A DNA stretch of 64,000 nt from an uncultured Pseudomonadota bacterium (GCA_903889445.1 CAISXF010000040.1:41001-105000), one strand, 5' to 3'. Positions 51,501 to 61,557 are shown, counted from the stretch's first letter. Notes: a model not told the origin generated them from the sequence alone. Made by a program: numbers and translations.

Positions 51501-52547
51501 CTAAATTAGCGACGTTAATAAAATTCGCGTCACCACCAATCCCACCAGCGCAATGGGTATCGCAAAACGTAGATAATTGATAATTTCTGGAACAATAAAT
51601 TTATTTGAAAACCAGCCATCCGTATTTTGTGAATTAAAAAGCGTCACTGAAAGTAGAATCATCACTATTTGATACGCCGAACCAATTACAATAAGCTGCA
51701 TGATAATTGCGTCGGGTGGTAACGTTGCGTAGCGTGCTGAATAAGTAAAACTAAGTGCTACCAACGCCAGAATGGAAGATGACCAATACCCCAATCGTTT
51801 ATCCACCTCAGTGTTCATGTAAAGCGTACCAATTGTGGGAATAAGCATAACAAGAAAAAAGGGAATAAGAATTGTAAAAAGATGTGTGGCGGGTTGCCGA
51901 GTAATCACAATATTCGCGTGCATTTCTGGGAAATACTGACCATCCCATCCTCGTTTGAATGACCTAACGAAAGTTATTTTTTTTGCATTCCAACCCGATA
52001 AGCTCACATCTTGACCAAGCCCTGAATTATTGATGTCACGCTGCCCTTGTGAGAGAATGATTTGATTAGTTTTATACTCTTCTGATGCAATACGAATCTT
52101 CAAGTTTTGTGTATCAAAAGGGAAAGCGTCTAATTGATACTTACTGTCAAAAATACCTTTCATTCTTTGGATAAAAACGACCGTTCCATCGGCATTGATG
52201 AAAACCCCGTGTTCCATACCTTGCACAGTTGCGTTTGCCAATATTAATTTTGGAGACCAGATGGTTTCAAGTTTTTTTGTTGCTTCATCATGGTTAAAAA
52301 TCAGGCGATTTGTTCCCATTTTATGAACGTCGAAGGCAAGGCTTGAATCTTTCCAGCTTAACTGTAAATCAAGAATCGCCTCAAAAGTATTGGTTTGATC
52401 ATTGATTTTTGAAATGCTAGTCACAAAAACAGATACGCCGATGCTTATCGGACGTGGTGCATTTTCAGGTATACGCCTCACATCCGCGCATAATACACCG
52501 TTTGATAGAAACGATAGTATGAAAAAAACAAGAAATTGGCGCATCAT
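51501..52547 (-). CDS. Pentameric ligand-gated ion channel (GLIC/Cys-loop superfamily)
   Basis: 348 residues. Signal peptide (about 1-21), an extracellular beta-sandwich with the superfamily's W-x-P-x-L block (TIWSPKLILANA) and Pro-loop (DAFPFDTQNLKI), then four membrane helices: M1 with IPFFLVMLIP, M2 around YWSSSILALVALSF, M3 and M4. It lacks the Cys pair of animal receptors, as do all bacterial members. Its ATG overlaps the stop of the Cache gene (ATGATG/TGA), so the two are translationally coupled. Confidence 0.9.
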   Translation of the reverse strand: MMRQFLVFFILSFLSNGVLCADVRRIPENAPRPISIGVSVFVTSISKINDQTNTFEAILDLQLSWKDSSLAFDVHKMGTNRLIFNHDEATKKLETIWSPKLILANATVQGMEHGVFINADGTVVFIQRMKGIFDSKYQLDAFPFDTQNLKIRIASEEYKTNQIILSQGQRDINNSGLGQDVSLSGWNAKKITFVRSFKRGWDGQYFPEMHANIVITRQPATHLFTILIPFFLVMLIPTIGTLYMNTEVDKRLGYWSSSILALVALSFTYSARYATLPPDAIIMQLIVIGSAYQIVMILLSVTLFNSQNTDGWFSNKFIVPEIINYLRFAIPIALVGLVVTRILLTSLI

Positions 52548-53557
52548 TTTGGCAACTCAGTCATTTCATTTCGGCGCACAAACATGACACTAATCGTTAC
52601 GATAACAACACCGGCCATTACCAGCACTTGTAATAACGCGAAAGCAATAGCTCGTACCACCGCAGCGGTCATTTGATTGTGATAGGCATCAAAGTTTTGC
52701 ACAGCAATGATTATTCCAATATTCTCGCCTTTGTAGTCCTGGATTGGCATGGTGACAATACCGTAATCTGCGCCATTGATTGTTTTTAAATCCGTTTTAA
52801 TATCTGCATCCGAAGTGAATAAATCCGGTGTGACTGTTGCCTTTAGAACCTTCCAATTTGTTGCTTCAACATTTCGAAAGCCTGCGACAATTCTTTCGGC
52901 ATCTGGTGGCGGAAGCAATATTGCGACTTTATTCATGATGGCATCGTCCACAAATGCCCCCGCCTCAAATCCTGTGTTCTTTTTGATATTTTCCAGAACC
53001 GTCATAAAACTTGAACCGACTTCAAAACTACCAATGTAACCGTTCGCATCTTTAACTAAATCAATCCCGCGAATGCTAAGACCACGCCGTCCGATTTCAA
53101 CGCCTTTTCGCGGTTCGTGTTCCTTATTGGTATTAACGACCATTTCACGAAAGCTACTTAAATCTTCTCCAGGTCCATCTTGAGGGGAATAAATACGCAA
53201 ATATGTAATTGCGGGTGCGGTGTGAAATTGTCCTTCTAGCACATTATAACGGTCACGCTGAATCAAGAATGAAGGTTGCAATATATCCACAAGTTGTTCA
53301 CGATTATTAGCACGAAAGGCTTTTTTAACCGAGGGTAAATTCACTATCATTGATGCACTCGCAGCCGCCCTATTCATTTGACTTTGCAAATCATTTTGAA
53401 GAAGCGTGGCGACAGAATTTAGTTCTCGTTGCTTACAACCATCAAAAACTGCTTGATGACTGATTATCGAAGAATAAGCCGAAATAGTCGCCATAAATAG
53501 CGTTGCAGGGAGAACGATAAGAAGCACTTTTTGGTATGGTGTTGCTAATTTTTTCAT
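52544..53557 (-). CDS. Membrane-tethered Cache-type sensor without an output domain
   Basis: 337 residues from 53557 (GAG site upstream). Span 1 near 10-30, a periplasmic domain of about 260 residues resembling double Cache domains (NRYNVLEGQF- and TYLRIYSP-type blocks, GVEIGRRGLSIRG, GSFEVGSSF), then span 2 (about 303-328) and a 10-residue tail. Chemoreceptors with this sensor go on to HAMP and signalling domains; here nothing follows but an overlapping ion channel gene. It is proposed to pass ligand binding to the channel. Confidence 0.82.
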   Translation of the reverse strand: MKKLATPYQKVLLIVLPATLFMATISAYSSIISHQAVFDGCKQRELNSVATLLQNDLQSQMNRAAASASMIVNLPSVKKAFRANNREQLVDILQPSFLIQRDRYNVLEGQFHTAPAITYLRIYSPQDGPGEDLSSFREMVVNTNKEHEPRKGVEIGRRGLSIRGIDLVKDANGYIGSFEVGSSFMTVLENIKKNTGFEAGAFVDDAIMNKVAILLPPPDAERIVAGFRNVEATNWKVLKATVTPDLFTSDADIKTDLKTINGADYGIVTMPIQDYKGENIGIIIAVQNFDAYHNQMTAAVVRAIAFALLQVLVMAGVVIVTISVMFVRRNEMTELPK

Positions 53558-53601
53558 TTTTAATCTCGTCACAAACGATTGTCGCTTTCAAAGTCCGCAT
53601 A

Positions 53602-56433
53602 TTAAAACATTATTGTTTGCCAAATTCGCGTCACTTGTTCGCGTAATTCGACAAATTCTTGGGCATTGATAATCGTTTTATCGCCTTGTAAAACTCGTTT
53701 ATGTCCCGCGTCACGATAAGCGCAATAAGCATTCGTTAAAATTGCCGCATCATCTTTAGCAATGATATTTTGCATTTGTAAACTTTCCAATAATCGAATG
53801 TTATCGGTGTAAATTGTAGACATTTTCGACGCATTCGCCAACACGCCAAATTGCACCATAAATTCAATATCGACAATCCCGCCCGCACTTTGTTTTAAAT
53901 CGAATTTATCAGCGGATTTTGTCACCAAAGATTCACGCATTTTTTCACGCATTTCACGGACTTCGGTTTTCAATTTTTCAATATCGCGCGACAAACTCAA
54001 AACCCGCTGACGGATTTCAGAAAATACTTGCCCTAAATTTCCATCGCCCGCAATGAAACGAGCGCGAACTAATGCCTGCAATTCCCACGTCCAAGCGTTT
54101 TGTGTCAAATAATTTTCGTAGCTGTCAATGTGCGTGACTAACGCGCCAGAATCGCCATTCGGACGCAAACGCAAATCGACTTCGTACAATTCACCCGCCA
54201 ACAATTTCGTATCTAAAATGTGGCGAATTTTTTGACCTAATCGCGCATAAAATTGCGAACACGACAACGGTTTTTCGCCATTTGTCATCGCGTTTCCGTC
54301 GGTGCAATCGTAGACAAAAACCACGTCTAAATCCGAACCGTAACCCAATTCAAAACCGCCTAATTTGCCAAAACCGATAATCGCAAAATTGGTTTTTTCG
54401 TCATCACATTCGGGCGGATAACCGTGTTTTTCAACCAACATTTGCCACGATTTTTTCACCACACAATCAACAAGACTTTCGGCTAAAAATGTCAAATAAT
54501 CGCTCACGGTCATCAGCGGAATCACGCCCATAATGTCCGCCGCCGCAATTCGCAACACGTTCACCTGTTTAAATTGCCGCAACGCAATCATCAATGTTTC
54601 TAAATCGTCGGCATCAATTCGCGCCACGAGCTGATTTAATTGCGCGTCTAAATGGTCTTTTTTGAGTGGTTCAAACAGTGAGCGCGTGTCCAATAACTCA
54701 TCAAATAAAACAGGATAACGCGCCAAATACTCACCAATCCACGGACTCGCCGACGATAATTTTAACAATTGCGCCAGCGCGTTCGGGTTTTCAGCAATCA
54801 ACGCTAAATACACATTTCGACCCGCCACAGCCGTAAATAATGCGAGCAAACGCTTCAAAGTTTCGTCAGGATTCGACACAGTTTGCAACGTCGAAATGAC
54901 TTGCGGCATCAAGCGATTGATTACGCCCAGCCCTTTATTGCTCAAACGCCGAATCGCTGACTCATTTTTAAAACCAACAATCGCCGCCCAACTTTCAGCC
55001 GTATTTTGAAAACCGTAGTCGCTCAAATTTTTGAGTAATTCGCTTTCATCGTCCAAACCCGCCCAAATTTTTTGGCTCAACTGTTCAATTTCGTCTTGTT
55101 TTGAAACTGAAAAAACGGCATCGAAAACCGCGTGAACTTTATCTCGCACGGTGTTTAATTCAACTAAAAACGTTTCCCAATTCGCAAAACCTAAAACGTA
55201 AGCCATTGCCAATTTTGCATTTTCATTTGTCGGTAAATCGTGCGTTTGTTTGTCTTGATATTGTTGAATGCGGTTTTCAACACGACGCAAAAAATGGTAC
55301 GATTTTGCTAATTGCGTTGCGTCTTCGGGGTTCAATAATTCTAATTCTGAAAGTAGTTTCAACACGTCCAAAATGCCGCGCGTTTGCAAATTTTTGTCGT
55401 TTCCGCCGCGAATCAATTGAAATGCTTGTCCGATAAATTCAATTTCGCGAATGCCGCCGCGTCCTAATTTGACGTTGTCGATTCTATCTTTGCGCCGTAA
55501 TTCTTGAACGATTTGCGCTTTGAGCGAGCGCAATTCCTCAAACGCGCCATAATCCAAATATCGCCGATAAACAAACGCCCGCAACATTGACATCAACGGT
55601 TTGCCTTGTTCAAAATCGCCCGCAACTTGCCGCGCTTTAATCATCGCGTAACGTTCCCATTCCCGCGCTTGGGTTTGGTAATAATTTTCCATGCCATCGA
55701 ACGTCATAATCATCGCGCCGCTGTCGCCAAACGGACGCAAGCGAATATCAGTACGAAATACAAAACCATCAACAGTCGTTTCATCGAGAACACGCACCAA
55801 ACTTTGGCAAACTTTGGTGAAAAATTCGCTGTAAGTCGTTTCTTTTCGGTCGGATAAAACACCGTTTTCAGGATACGCAAAAATCAAATCAATATCAGAC
55901 GAATAATTCAATTCATACGCGCCTAATTTCCCCATGCCCAACACCACGATTTGTTGCGGCGTTCCATCCGCTAAAACAGGGATGCCCCGTTTTTCACAGG
56001 CTTGAGAATAAATAAAATCCAACGCCGTTTGAATACACGCCTCGGCAAGCCACGATAATTCGAGCAAAGTTTGGGTCAATTCTTCCCAATCTGAAATGTC
56101 GCGCCACGCCAAACGAATCATTTCATTGCGGCGAAAATGTCGTAACTCAAGCATCAAATCGGCTTCAGTTTCGATGTTTTTTTGCGCGAGTTTTTCACGG
56201 TAAGTCGATTCGTTATAAGTTTTGAATAAATCGCCCGATTGAATTAGCTCTAAAATAATTTCAGGATGACGGTCGCAATGTTGCGAAACAAATTCACTCA
56301 TTGCCCAAACTTTCACCATTGAATTTGGAAAATCGGCGGGTAATTTTAATGCGACGAAACGCTCTGACCATTGCGTTAAATCAATGGTGGCGCGTAGAGA
56401 TTCGGGGAGTTTTTGAATGTCGGTTTTAAACAT
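53602..56433 (-). CDS. glnE: Glutamine synthetase adenylyltransferase/deadenylase GlnE
   Basis: 943 residues, the full two-enzyme size. The N-terminal deadenylase half has YSSDIDLIFAY, RLRPFGDSGAM and RGGIREIEFIGQ; the C-terminal adenylyl transferase half has YGSDLDVVFVYD, RLRPNGDSGALV and AGGIVDIEFMVQF. It sets glutamine synthetase activity by nitrogen status through PII. A diverged copy of its first 15 codons lies 3.6 kb upstream, beyond an inserted island. Confidence 0.96.
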   Translation of the reverse strand: MFKTDIQKLPESLRATIDLTQWSERFVALKLPADFPNSMVKVWAMSEFVSQHCDRHPEIILELIQSGDLFKTYNESTYREKLAQKNIETEADLMLELRHFRRNEMIRLAWRDISDWEELTQTLLELSWLAEACIQTALDFIYSQACEKRGIPVLADGTPQQIVVLGMGKLGAYELNYSSDIDLIFAYPENGVLSDRKETTYSEFFTKVCQSLVRVLDETTVDGFVFRTDIRLRPFGDSGAMIMTFDGMENYYQTQAREWERYAMIKARQVAGDFEQGKPLMSMLRAFVYRRYLDYGAFEELRSLKAQIVQELRRKDRIDNVKLGRGGIREIEFIGQAFQLIRGGNDKNLQTRGILDVLKLLSELELLNPEDATQLAKSYHFLRRVENRIQQYQDKQTHDLPTNENAKLAMAYVLGFANWETFLVELNTVRDKVHAVFDAVFSVSKQDEIEQLSQKIWAGLDDESELLKNLSDYGFQNTAESWAAIVGFKNESAIRRLSNKGLGVINRLMPQVISTLQTVSNPDETLKRLLALFTAVAGRNVYLALIAENPNALAQLLKLSSASPWIGEYLARYPVLFDELLDTRSLFEPLKKDHLDAQLNQLVARIDADDLETLMIALRQFKQVNVLRIAAADIMGVIPLMTVSDYLTFLAESLVDCVVKKSWQMLVEKHGYPPECDDEKTNFAIIGFGKLGGFELGYGSDLDVVFVYDCTDGNAMTNGEKPLSCSQFYARLGQKIRHILDTKLLAGELYEVDLRLRPNGDSGALVTHIDSYENYLTQNAWTWELQALVRARFIAGDGNLGQVFSEIRQRVLSLSRDIEKLKTEVREMREKMRESLVTKSADKFDLKQSAGGIVDIEFMVQFGVLANASKMSTIYTDNIRLLESLQMQNIIAKDDAAILTNAYCAYRDAGHKRVLQGDKTIINAQEFVELREQVTRIWQTIMF

Positions 56434-56469
56434 AAGTATAGGATTGTTAGATGTTTGAACTTAACTGAA

Positions 56470-56507
56470 CAAAAAAATCGCCCTTTTAGCGTGTGCTAAA
56501 AGGGCGG
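56470..56507 (-). terminator. Terminator after the YiiX-like gene
   Basis: CGCCCTTTTAGC/GCTAAAAGGGCG with a 4-nt loop, followed on the minus strand by ATTTTTTTG. Confidence 0.88.
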
Positions 56508-56527
56508 CTTGTCATCGGATATTACAA

Positions 56528-57145
56528 CTACAAGGACGTGATAGCAATCTCTTGTCCCAAACTGTATCCCAGCTCAAGATTCAAATGCTTTTCAGCAGAA
56601 AAATCTTTCGGTGTGTACTCATTTGAGGGAAGTGCTTTTGTTAAAAGCCCCATTCTTTCATACGCTTCTGCTACGAGTTCGCTACAAAATAAGGAACTCA
56701 GGTCTTCTTTGTTTTCTCCAAAGATTCCACCATAAGCCGCTCTCAGTAATTCAATCATGTGCTTTTCATAAGGACGACCACTTACTTCATGACGGAAATC
56801 ATTGAGTCCCCGAATCATATCATCAGTAAGTGATTGAGAAAGCCGCCGCACACTGACTTCGTAACCACTCGCAAAACATTTTTCAAGCCGTTCAGAAAGC
56901 TCGACACGTTGAACACCTTTAGTCAATTTCCCCGTATCTGCGTCTTCGAGATTGCTCAAAGTGGTCGATTCCCAGCAAAATACAGAGTCTTTTTCGTCCA
57001 ATGAATCGTTGAATTTGTACACAAGCCCAACGTGTGACCACTTGCTAAATGTAAAAAACTTAATGCCATCCGAAATGCCTCCTTTCCCAGAAAAAAGAAT
57101 AACATCGCCCGTTTTCAACTCATTGCGTATTTCTTTGTATCTCAT
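56528..57145 (-). CDS. YiiX-like permuted papain-fold (NlpC/P60-type) hydrolase
   Basis: About 205 residues. GDVILFSGKGG, then the His block FSKWSHVGLVY, and the Cys block LFCSELVAEAYERMG, the order (His before Cys) seen in the permuted YiiX/DUF830 group. No signal peptide is seen, so it may act inside the cell. Members cleave amide or acyl bonds; substrate unknown. It is the last gene of the island next to glnE. Confidence 0.8.
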   Translation of the reverse strand: MRYKEIRNELKTGDVILFSGKGGISDGIKFFTFSKWSHVGLVYKFNDSLDEKDSVFCWESTTLSNLEDADTGKLTKGVQRVELSERLEKCFASGYEVSVRRLSQSLTDDMIRGLNDFRHEVSGRPYEKHMIELLRAAYGGIFGENKEDLSSLFCSELVAEAYERMGLLTKALPSNEYTPKDFSAEKHLNLELGYSLGQEIAITSL

Positions 57146-57253
57146 AACGACCACCTTGTTTAGTTAATAAAAAATTAAAACATAACTCTTCTTCTCGTAA
57201 ACGTATTCTAAAGTTTTACCCCATCTTCAGAATACGTTTAACTAAACCAACTA

Positions 57254-59429
57254 CTACTTACATCCACCAAACAAAACCTTTAGAGGATTACACGTCCCAT
57301 TTTGAGTTACTACTATTTGGCAATCACCCTTGGAGTTTAGCCCAGTTGCAAATTTGTTGTCGCCAACAACTGCCACTTGTTCCGCCCCCCCCCAAAAGAT
57401 TCATATCAAATTCATTTTTTACATGGCAGAAGGTACCTGTAACAGCATTGACAGAATAAACAGGAGCTGTTCCATCGACACGATAGTAACCAGTGCAATC
57501 ATAGGTTGAAATTAGCCCACCTAGCTTGAAGTTATTATTACTCACAATGTTCATCTTTTTAGACTTATCTATATCAGATTCATTTTTCACATGGCAGAAT
57601 GTACGCGCTACAGAATTCACATAGTAAACAGCCCCCGAACTGTCATTTTTATTACGATAATAACCAGTGCTTACAACGACAGGTGGTTTTACAGTTGCTT
57701 TAGGATAAACAGTTGCTGCAAATGTTCTATCTATACTCGAGAGAGTTTGTGATCTCGGAGTTGAGAAACTATTTTTAGTCAAATTGATTGGCGTTCCATT
57801 TCTCAAAGACGCTGGAAATGGAATGTCATACACCATTATAGACATTGAATCAAAAGCACTTTCTGCTGTGTTCTCTGTCAATTTGGAATACCTAACACAC
57901 ACACCATTTATGTTCCAACTAACGCACTTTTCGTTAAATACATTATATCTTACATCTTCGTCTGACCATGTCTGATTGCGATCTTTAAAATAAATCATGG
58001 TGTTCTCGTCACTAAACCATGGAATATTTACATTTACGGAAACATGTTCATGACCAAATCCTAAAGCATGACCAAACTCATGAAGAATCGTGTACTTATC
58101 TCCATCTACTACAGTGCTTTTCCCTTTATCAGTTACGACTTTCGGTTGCACATCCATAGCATAGCTAATTGATGCGTAGTTACTAATCATCATATTTTTT
58201 GGCGATGCAGGAACGCTTTCACCTGTGGGAGTAAGTCCTTTTGTCATGCTATCAGTTCCAATAAATGAATGACTGACTGGATCGTCCTCTGTAACGGTAA
58301 CTCCATTAACTATTCTTGATATTGCCAATGGTTGTGACAACCTGATACGAATTTCAGCAGTACGGTCTTTTAACCCAGTAACATTGACAATATTCAAATT
58401 AACACTTGTACCCCATTCTTTTAAAACTAAGTTAAAAATGTTTTTTTGAACTGCACTCGAGCCATTTATAAAACGAACTCGTAATGGCTGCCCTGTCACC
58501 CATGTTTTGTCCATTAACCCAACTAAACTGAGATCATCTTTCTTTTTAGTGAAACTGCCATCGGCGTTTTTAATGTAACGAGATTCATTTGTTCCGCCCA
58601 TTCCTAAATCGTAATCACCACCTCTTAGCATTCCGTGAACTAAACGAACATTAGCGGCACTACTTTTAGCAAAAACATTACTAAAACCCGTTCCAAAATA
58701 GACTTGCCATACATTTGCGTTGCTGTCAACATCAGAATCGGATGATAAAAACCAACTATCAAAAGTATTTGGAAAATACGCTTCATCAATAGTTGGCACC
58801 TTACCCGTGCTATTTTTAACAAGGCTATTTATTTCTTCGACTGTTGGCGTTCGCCAATCTTTTGATCCACAGAAATTTTGTTTGTTCACAGCATTGGTAT
58901 AGGCGTAAGTATCACATTCACTACCAATGCAAGAGCCACCATTTTTCTTACCTGCATTACCACCATTTTTATTTAAAGTGGGTTCATACCAAGTGTATCG
59001 ATTCTCCATATCATGTAACCCGCTGTTTGGCTTAGTTTTCACTTCCCAAATCAAACCAGTTTTATTGTCTTTGGTGCAAGCCCAGTCATTTGATGCAGCA
59101 CCTAAAATTGGGTCAATAGGACAACTTCCTTCGCCAGCTAATTTGCCGTTGTTACAAATTTTCGTATAGCCACTATTTGAAACTTGTTCATTACTAACTT
59201 GAACTACACCTGATAGTTCTTCGCTACTTAACCCATTTGTTGAATCTGCGATAGCTTTCCAAGTATAGGTGCCTACGTTCTTATAAATGTGACTGATTGC
59301 AACACCACTGGAAGTAATGCCACCTTCATTTGTAATCTCTCCGTCTCCCCAAGTAACAGTAATGCTAGGATTCGACAAAACGTCATCACCATCGGTTGCT
59401 TTTAATGTAAGTGAATAATCTTTGTTCAC
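57254..59429 (-). pseudogene. DUF1566/metalloprotease gene, main part, with a G9 tract near its end
   Basis: The open frame (stop at 57324) has a PKD-like start (SITVTWGDGE), a DUF1566 unit (NDWACTKDNKTGLIWEVKT, CGSKDWRTPTVEE), a zinc protease domain with HEFGHALGFGHEH, and two C-terminal repeats (TGYYR, FCHVKNE). A run of nine G at 57385-57393 decides the end: with eight or eleven G the frame continues (EQVAVVGDNKFATG ... LFGGCK) to 57254, matching the previous repeat better. Upstream, the true frame continues beyond the listed ATG (ESPKTTAYV) and joins the gene at 59443 by a one-base shift. Confidence 0.75.
57385..57393. repeat. Homopolymer C9/G9 tract inside the protease gene
   Basis: Nine C on the plus strand. 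Homopolymers of this length are typical slippage sites and also typical assembly error sites. Confidence 0.95.
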
Positions 59430-59442
59430 ATAAGCGGTTGTT

Positions 59443-59910
59443 TTAGGCGATTCGGAAAGAAATTAGAGTCGGCTGATGTGTCGAAACTAACTGAATTGCC
59501 CCTGCATCAACGGAAATAATGCCATCTTTAAATGTTGAAAATTTTGAAATTGGATAAACGTCAGATTTCACACCATTACCGAAAATAATTTGAATCCCCC
59601 AGTCATCGCCAAAATATATGGGGGCATTACTGTTTCTGTAATCTTTTAGTGTTGTGACTGAGGAGGAAGGTAAAAGCCATTCTCCAAATGAAGAATTAGT
59701 TGGATAGTCCGAATGATACAACGCTATAGTCACTTCGCCAGCATAATTGTTGTTTATCGAAAGCTGACCGATATTAACAGTGGATTTGCGAAGTGCAGAT
59801 ACGATATTTGCATCATAAGCACTGTAAGCCGAGTTTTGAAATGACAGGAAACCAACGAATAAAACAACGGGAAGATACAGACATTTTTTTGATTGCATGA
59901 ACGAAAACAT
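59443..59910 (-). CDS. N-terminal part of the DUF1566/metalloprotease protein (split by a frameshift)
   Basis: 155 residues with a strong AAGGGTGG site. A signal peptide (LPVVLFVGFLSFQNSAYSA) and a beta-rich domain (GEVTIALYHSDYPTN, YFGDDWGIQIIFGNG) are followed by PTLISFRIA and a stop. Removing one T in the TTTCTTT stretch just before the stop gives LISSESPKTTAYV and joins the main gene in frame. So this is probably the export end of one protein of about 880 residues. Confidence 0.7.
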   Translation of the reverse strand: MFSFMQSKKCLYLPVVLFVGFLSFQNSAYSAYDANIVSALRKSTVNIGQLSINNNYAGEVTIALYHSDYPTNSSFGEWLLPSSSVTTLKDYRNSNAPIYFGDDWGIQIIFGNGVKSDVYPISKFSTFKDGIISVDAGAIQLVSTHQPTLISFRIA

Positions 59911-59978
59911 AAAACCACCCTTTCATAGTAAATTTAAGGCAAATGATTTGTAACAAACGCACCTGCAATCTAAAACTT

Positions 59979-60104
59979 TCAACCTGACTTGTCGAGCAAA
60001 AGTTTACCATCTTTGCTCAAAGCGACTATTTTCTTGCTCAAAAAATAGACGATGGCGCGTAAGGATTCGGGCAGTTTTGAAATACCAACATTAAACATTG
60101 TCAT
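59979..60104 (-). pseudogene. Remnant of the 5' end of glnE (island edge)
   Basis: ATG at 60104 or 60098, then MFNVGISKLPESLRA, against MFKTDIQKLPESLRA in the intact GlnE (11 of 15 identical; about 75% at the DNA level over 48 bp). Beyond residue 15 homology ends and a short unrelated frame runs to a stop at 59979. It starts only a few bases after the stop of the gene at 60105, which is where glnE would have sat before the insertion. Confidence 0.8.
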
Positions 60105-60449
60105 TTACGAATCGAGTAAATTCCGCATGAATGCCATAAAAGCATCGACGATTTCTTGGTGAGTTTTGGTGCTTTTTTCACCCGCGTACACATTTACTTC
60201 AAATTCAACATCTTTAGCGTACGATTCACTTTTGCCCAAGATATTATTTTTAATTTTCGTCCAGCGCAGCGTTTTCCAATTCGGCAGATATTGGGCGACG
60301 CTTGCGGGCGGCATTTCCTTTTTATGAAACGCCGAAAATGGCACATGAAGTTCACCGTCCAAACGTCGAATAAAAAAATGCCAATCTTCGCCAATAACGC
60401 TATTTAACAAGCTCTTCCCCACTATTGTTGCCACACTTTTTCCTGTCAT
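60105..60449 (-). CDS. Hypothetical 114-residue protein
   Basis: No signal peptide or span. It includes EDWHFFIRRLDGELHVPFSAFHKKE and a C-terminal helical end. I do not recognise the family. It lies 29 bp after metA and abuts the glnE remnant, so it was probably the gene directly before glnE. Confidence 0.55.
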   Translation of the reverse strand: MTGKSVATIVGKSLLNSVIGEDWHFFIRRLDGELHVPFSAFHKKEMPPASVAQYLPNWKTLRWTKIKNNILGKSESYAKDVEFEVNVYAGEKSTKTHQEIVDAFMAFMRNLLDS

Positions 60450-60477
60450 AATGTCACCGTATATTTTTTGTTATTCA

Positions 60478-61542
60478 TCACAATCCCAACGGATTTTGGG
60501 GGTCAACGCCATCCATAAACGGCAAACGTCTATCTTGATGCGTAATTTTATAAATTAGCCCCAGCCAATTATTGAAAACCGCTTTTGCCGTGTCGCGCCA
60601 AGTGTTATCCATGAATAAACTCACTTCCGATTCTGGAAATATCGGCAACGGCAATTGTTGATTTTTCGCGGTGATAACGTTTTGCTCATATTCCGCAAAA
60701 ATCACTTTCACTTCCGCATTGAAATAATGCTCTGGATGCGGCGGATAATGGGCGATTTCACCGTGATAAAAACGCAGCACTTCGCGCTTATATTCTTTGA
60801 GCAAACTAATATCGTCGTATTCGGGATGCCCTTGAAAAAACACAATCCGAAAACCGTCTGGACTGGTCGCTAAATGCACGCCAGCCTCGGCACTTGTCGC
60901 GAGAACACGCAACCCATTTTGTTCCATATCACGTTGAAAAATTTCATTAAAACGTGAATGCGGCACATCGAATCGCGTGTTAATTTCCACCACGAGCGGA
61001 TGCGTTCTATCAACTAACGTGTGCGAAAAAACACCCCAGCGTTTTTCGGGCAAACGAGTTCGCGCCACACCGTAACAATAATGAATAATCGCGTGCGTCG
61101 CCAAACACGAACACAAAATCGACGTGACATTCTCTTTCGCCCACGAAAAAACTTCGGTCAACGGTTGCCAAAAATCTTCGTCAGGCAAAAACTCGCCCGT
61201 CACATTCGCGCCACTGATAATCAGCGCGTCCAAGCCGTCAATTTTAATTTGCGAAAACGGTTCGTAGTATTTATCAATATGCGCCTGCGCTTCGGGACTG
61301 CGTTTCAAACCGTCAATCGTGAACGGATGCACATGAAATTGCGCGATTTGATTACACGCGCCAACAAGTCGAAAAAATTGCCGTTCGGTTGCCTCCAAAG
61401 CCGCGTCGGGCATCATGTTCAGCAAACCAATATGAATTTCGCGGATTTCTTGCAGACTGGCGCGTTGTGGATCAATAATTTCTTCGCCTTCTTCACGCAA
61501 GCGTTGAAACGTCGGTAAATTAGTGTGAGCAATTAAAGGCAT
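60478..61542 (-). CDS. metA: Homoserine O-succinyltransferase (MetA/MetXS-like)
   Basis: 354 residues, first committed step of methionine synthesis. The catalytic Cys sits in LCSCLATHAIIHY, with the GHPEYD block holding the His-Glu pair, and HIGLLNMMPDAALEATERQF is a family signature. A GAGGTG site precedes the ATG. Whether it uses succinyl- or acetyl-CoA cannot be fixed from sequence alone. Confidence 0.92.
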   Translation of the reverse strand: MPLIAHTNLPTFQRLREEGEEIIDPQRASLQEIREIHIGLLNMMPDAALEATERQFFRLVGACNQIAQFHVHPFTIDGLKRSPEAQAHIDKYYEPFSQIKIDGLDALIISGANVTGEFLPDEDFWQPLTEVFSWAKENVTSILCSCLATHAIIHYCYGVARTRLPEKRWGVFSHTLVDRTHPLVVEINTRFDVPHSRFNEIFQRDMEQNGLRVLATSAEAGVHLATSPDGFRIVFFQGHPEYDDISLLKEYKREVLRFYHGEIAHYPPHPEHYFNAEVKVIFAEYEQNVITAKNQQLPLPIFPESEVSLFMDNTWRDTAKAVFNNWLGLIYKITHQDRRLPFMDGVDPQNPLGL

Positions 61543-61557
61543 CGTGACACCTCCATC

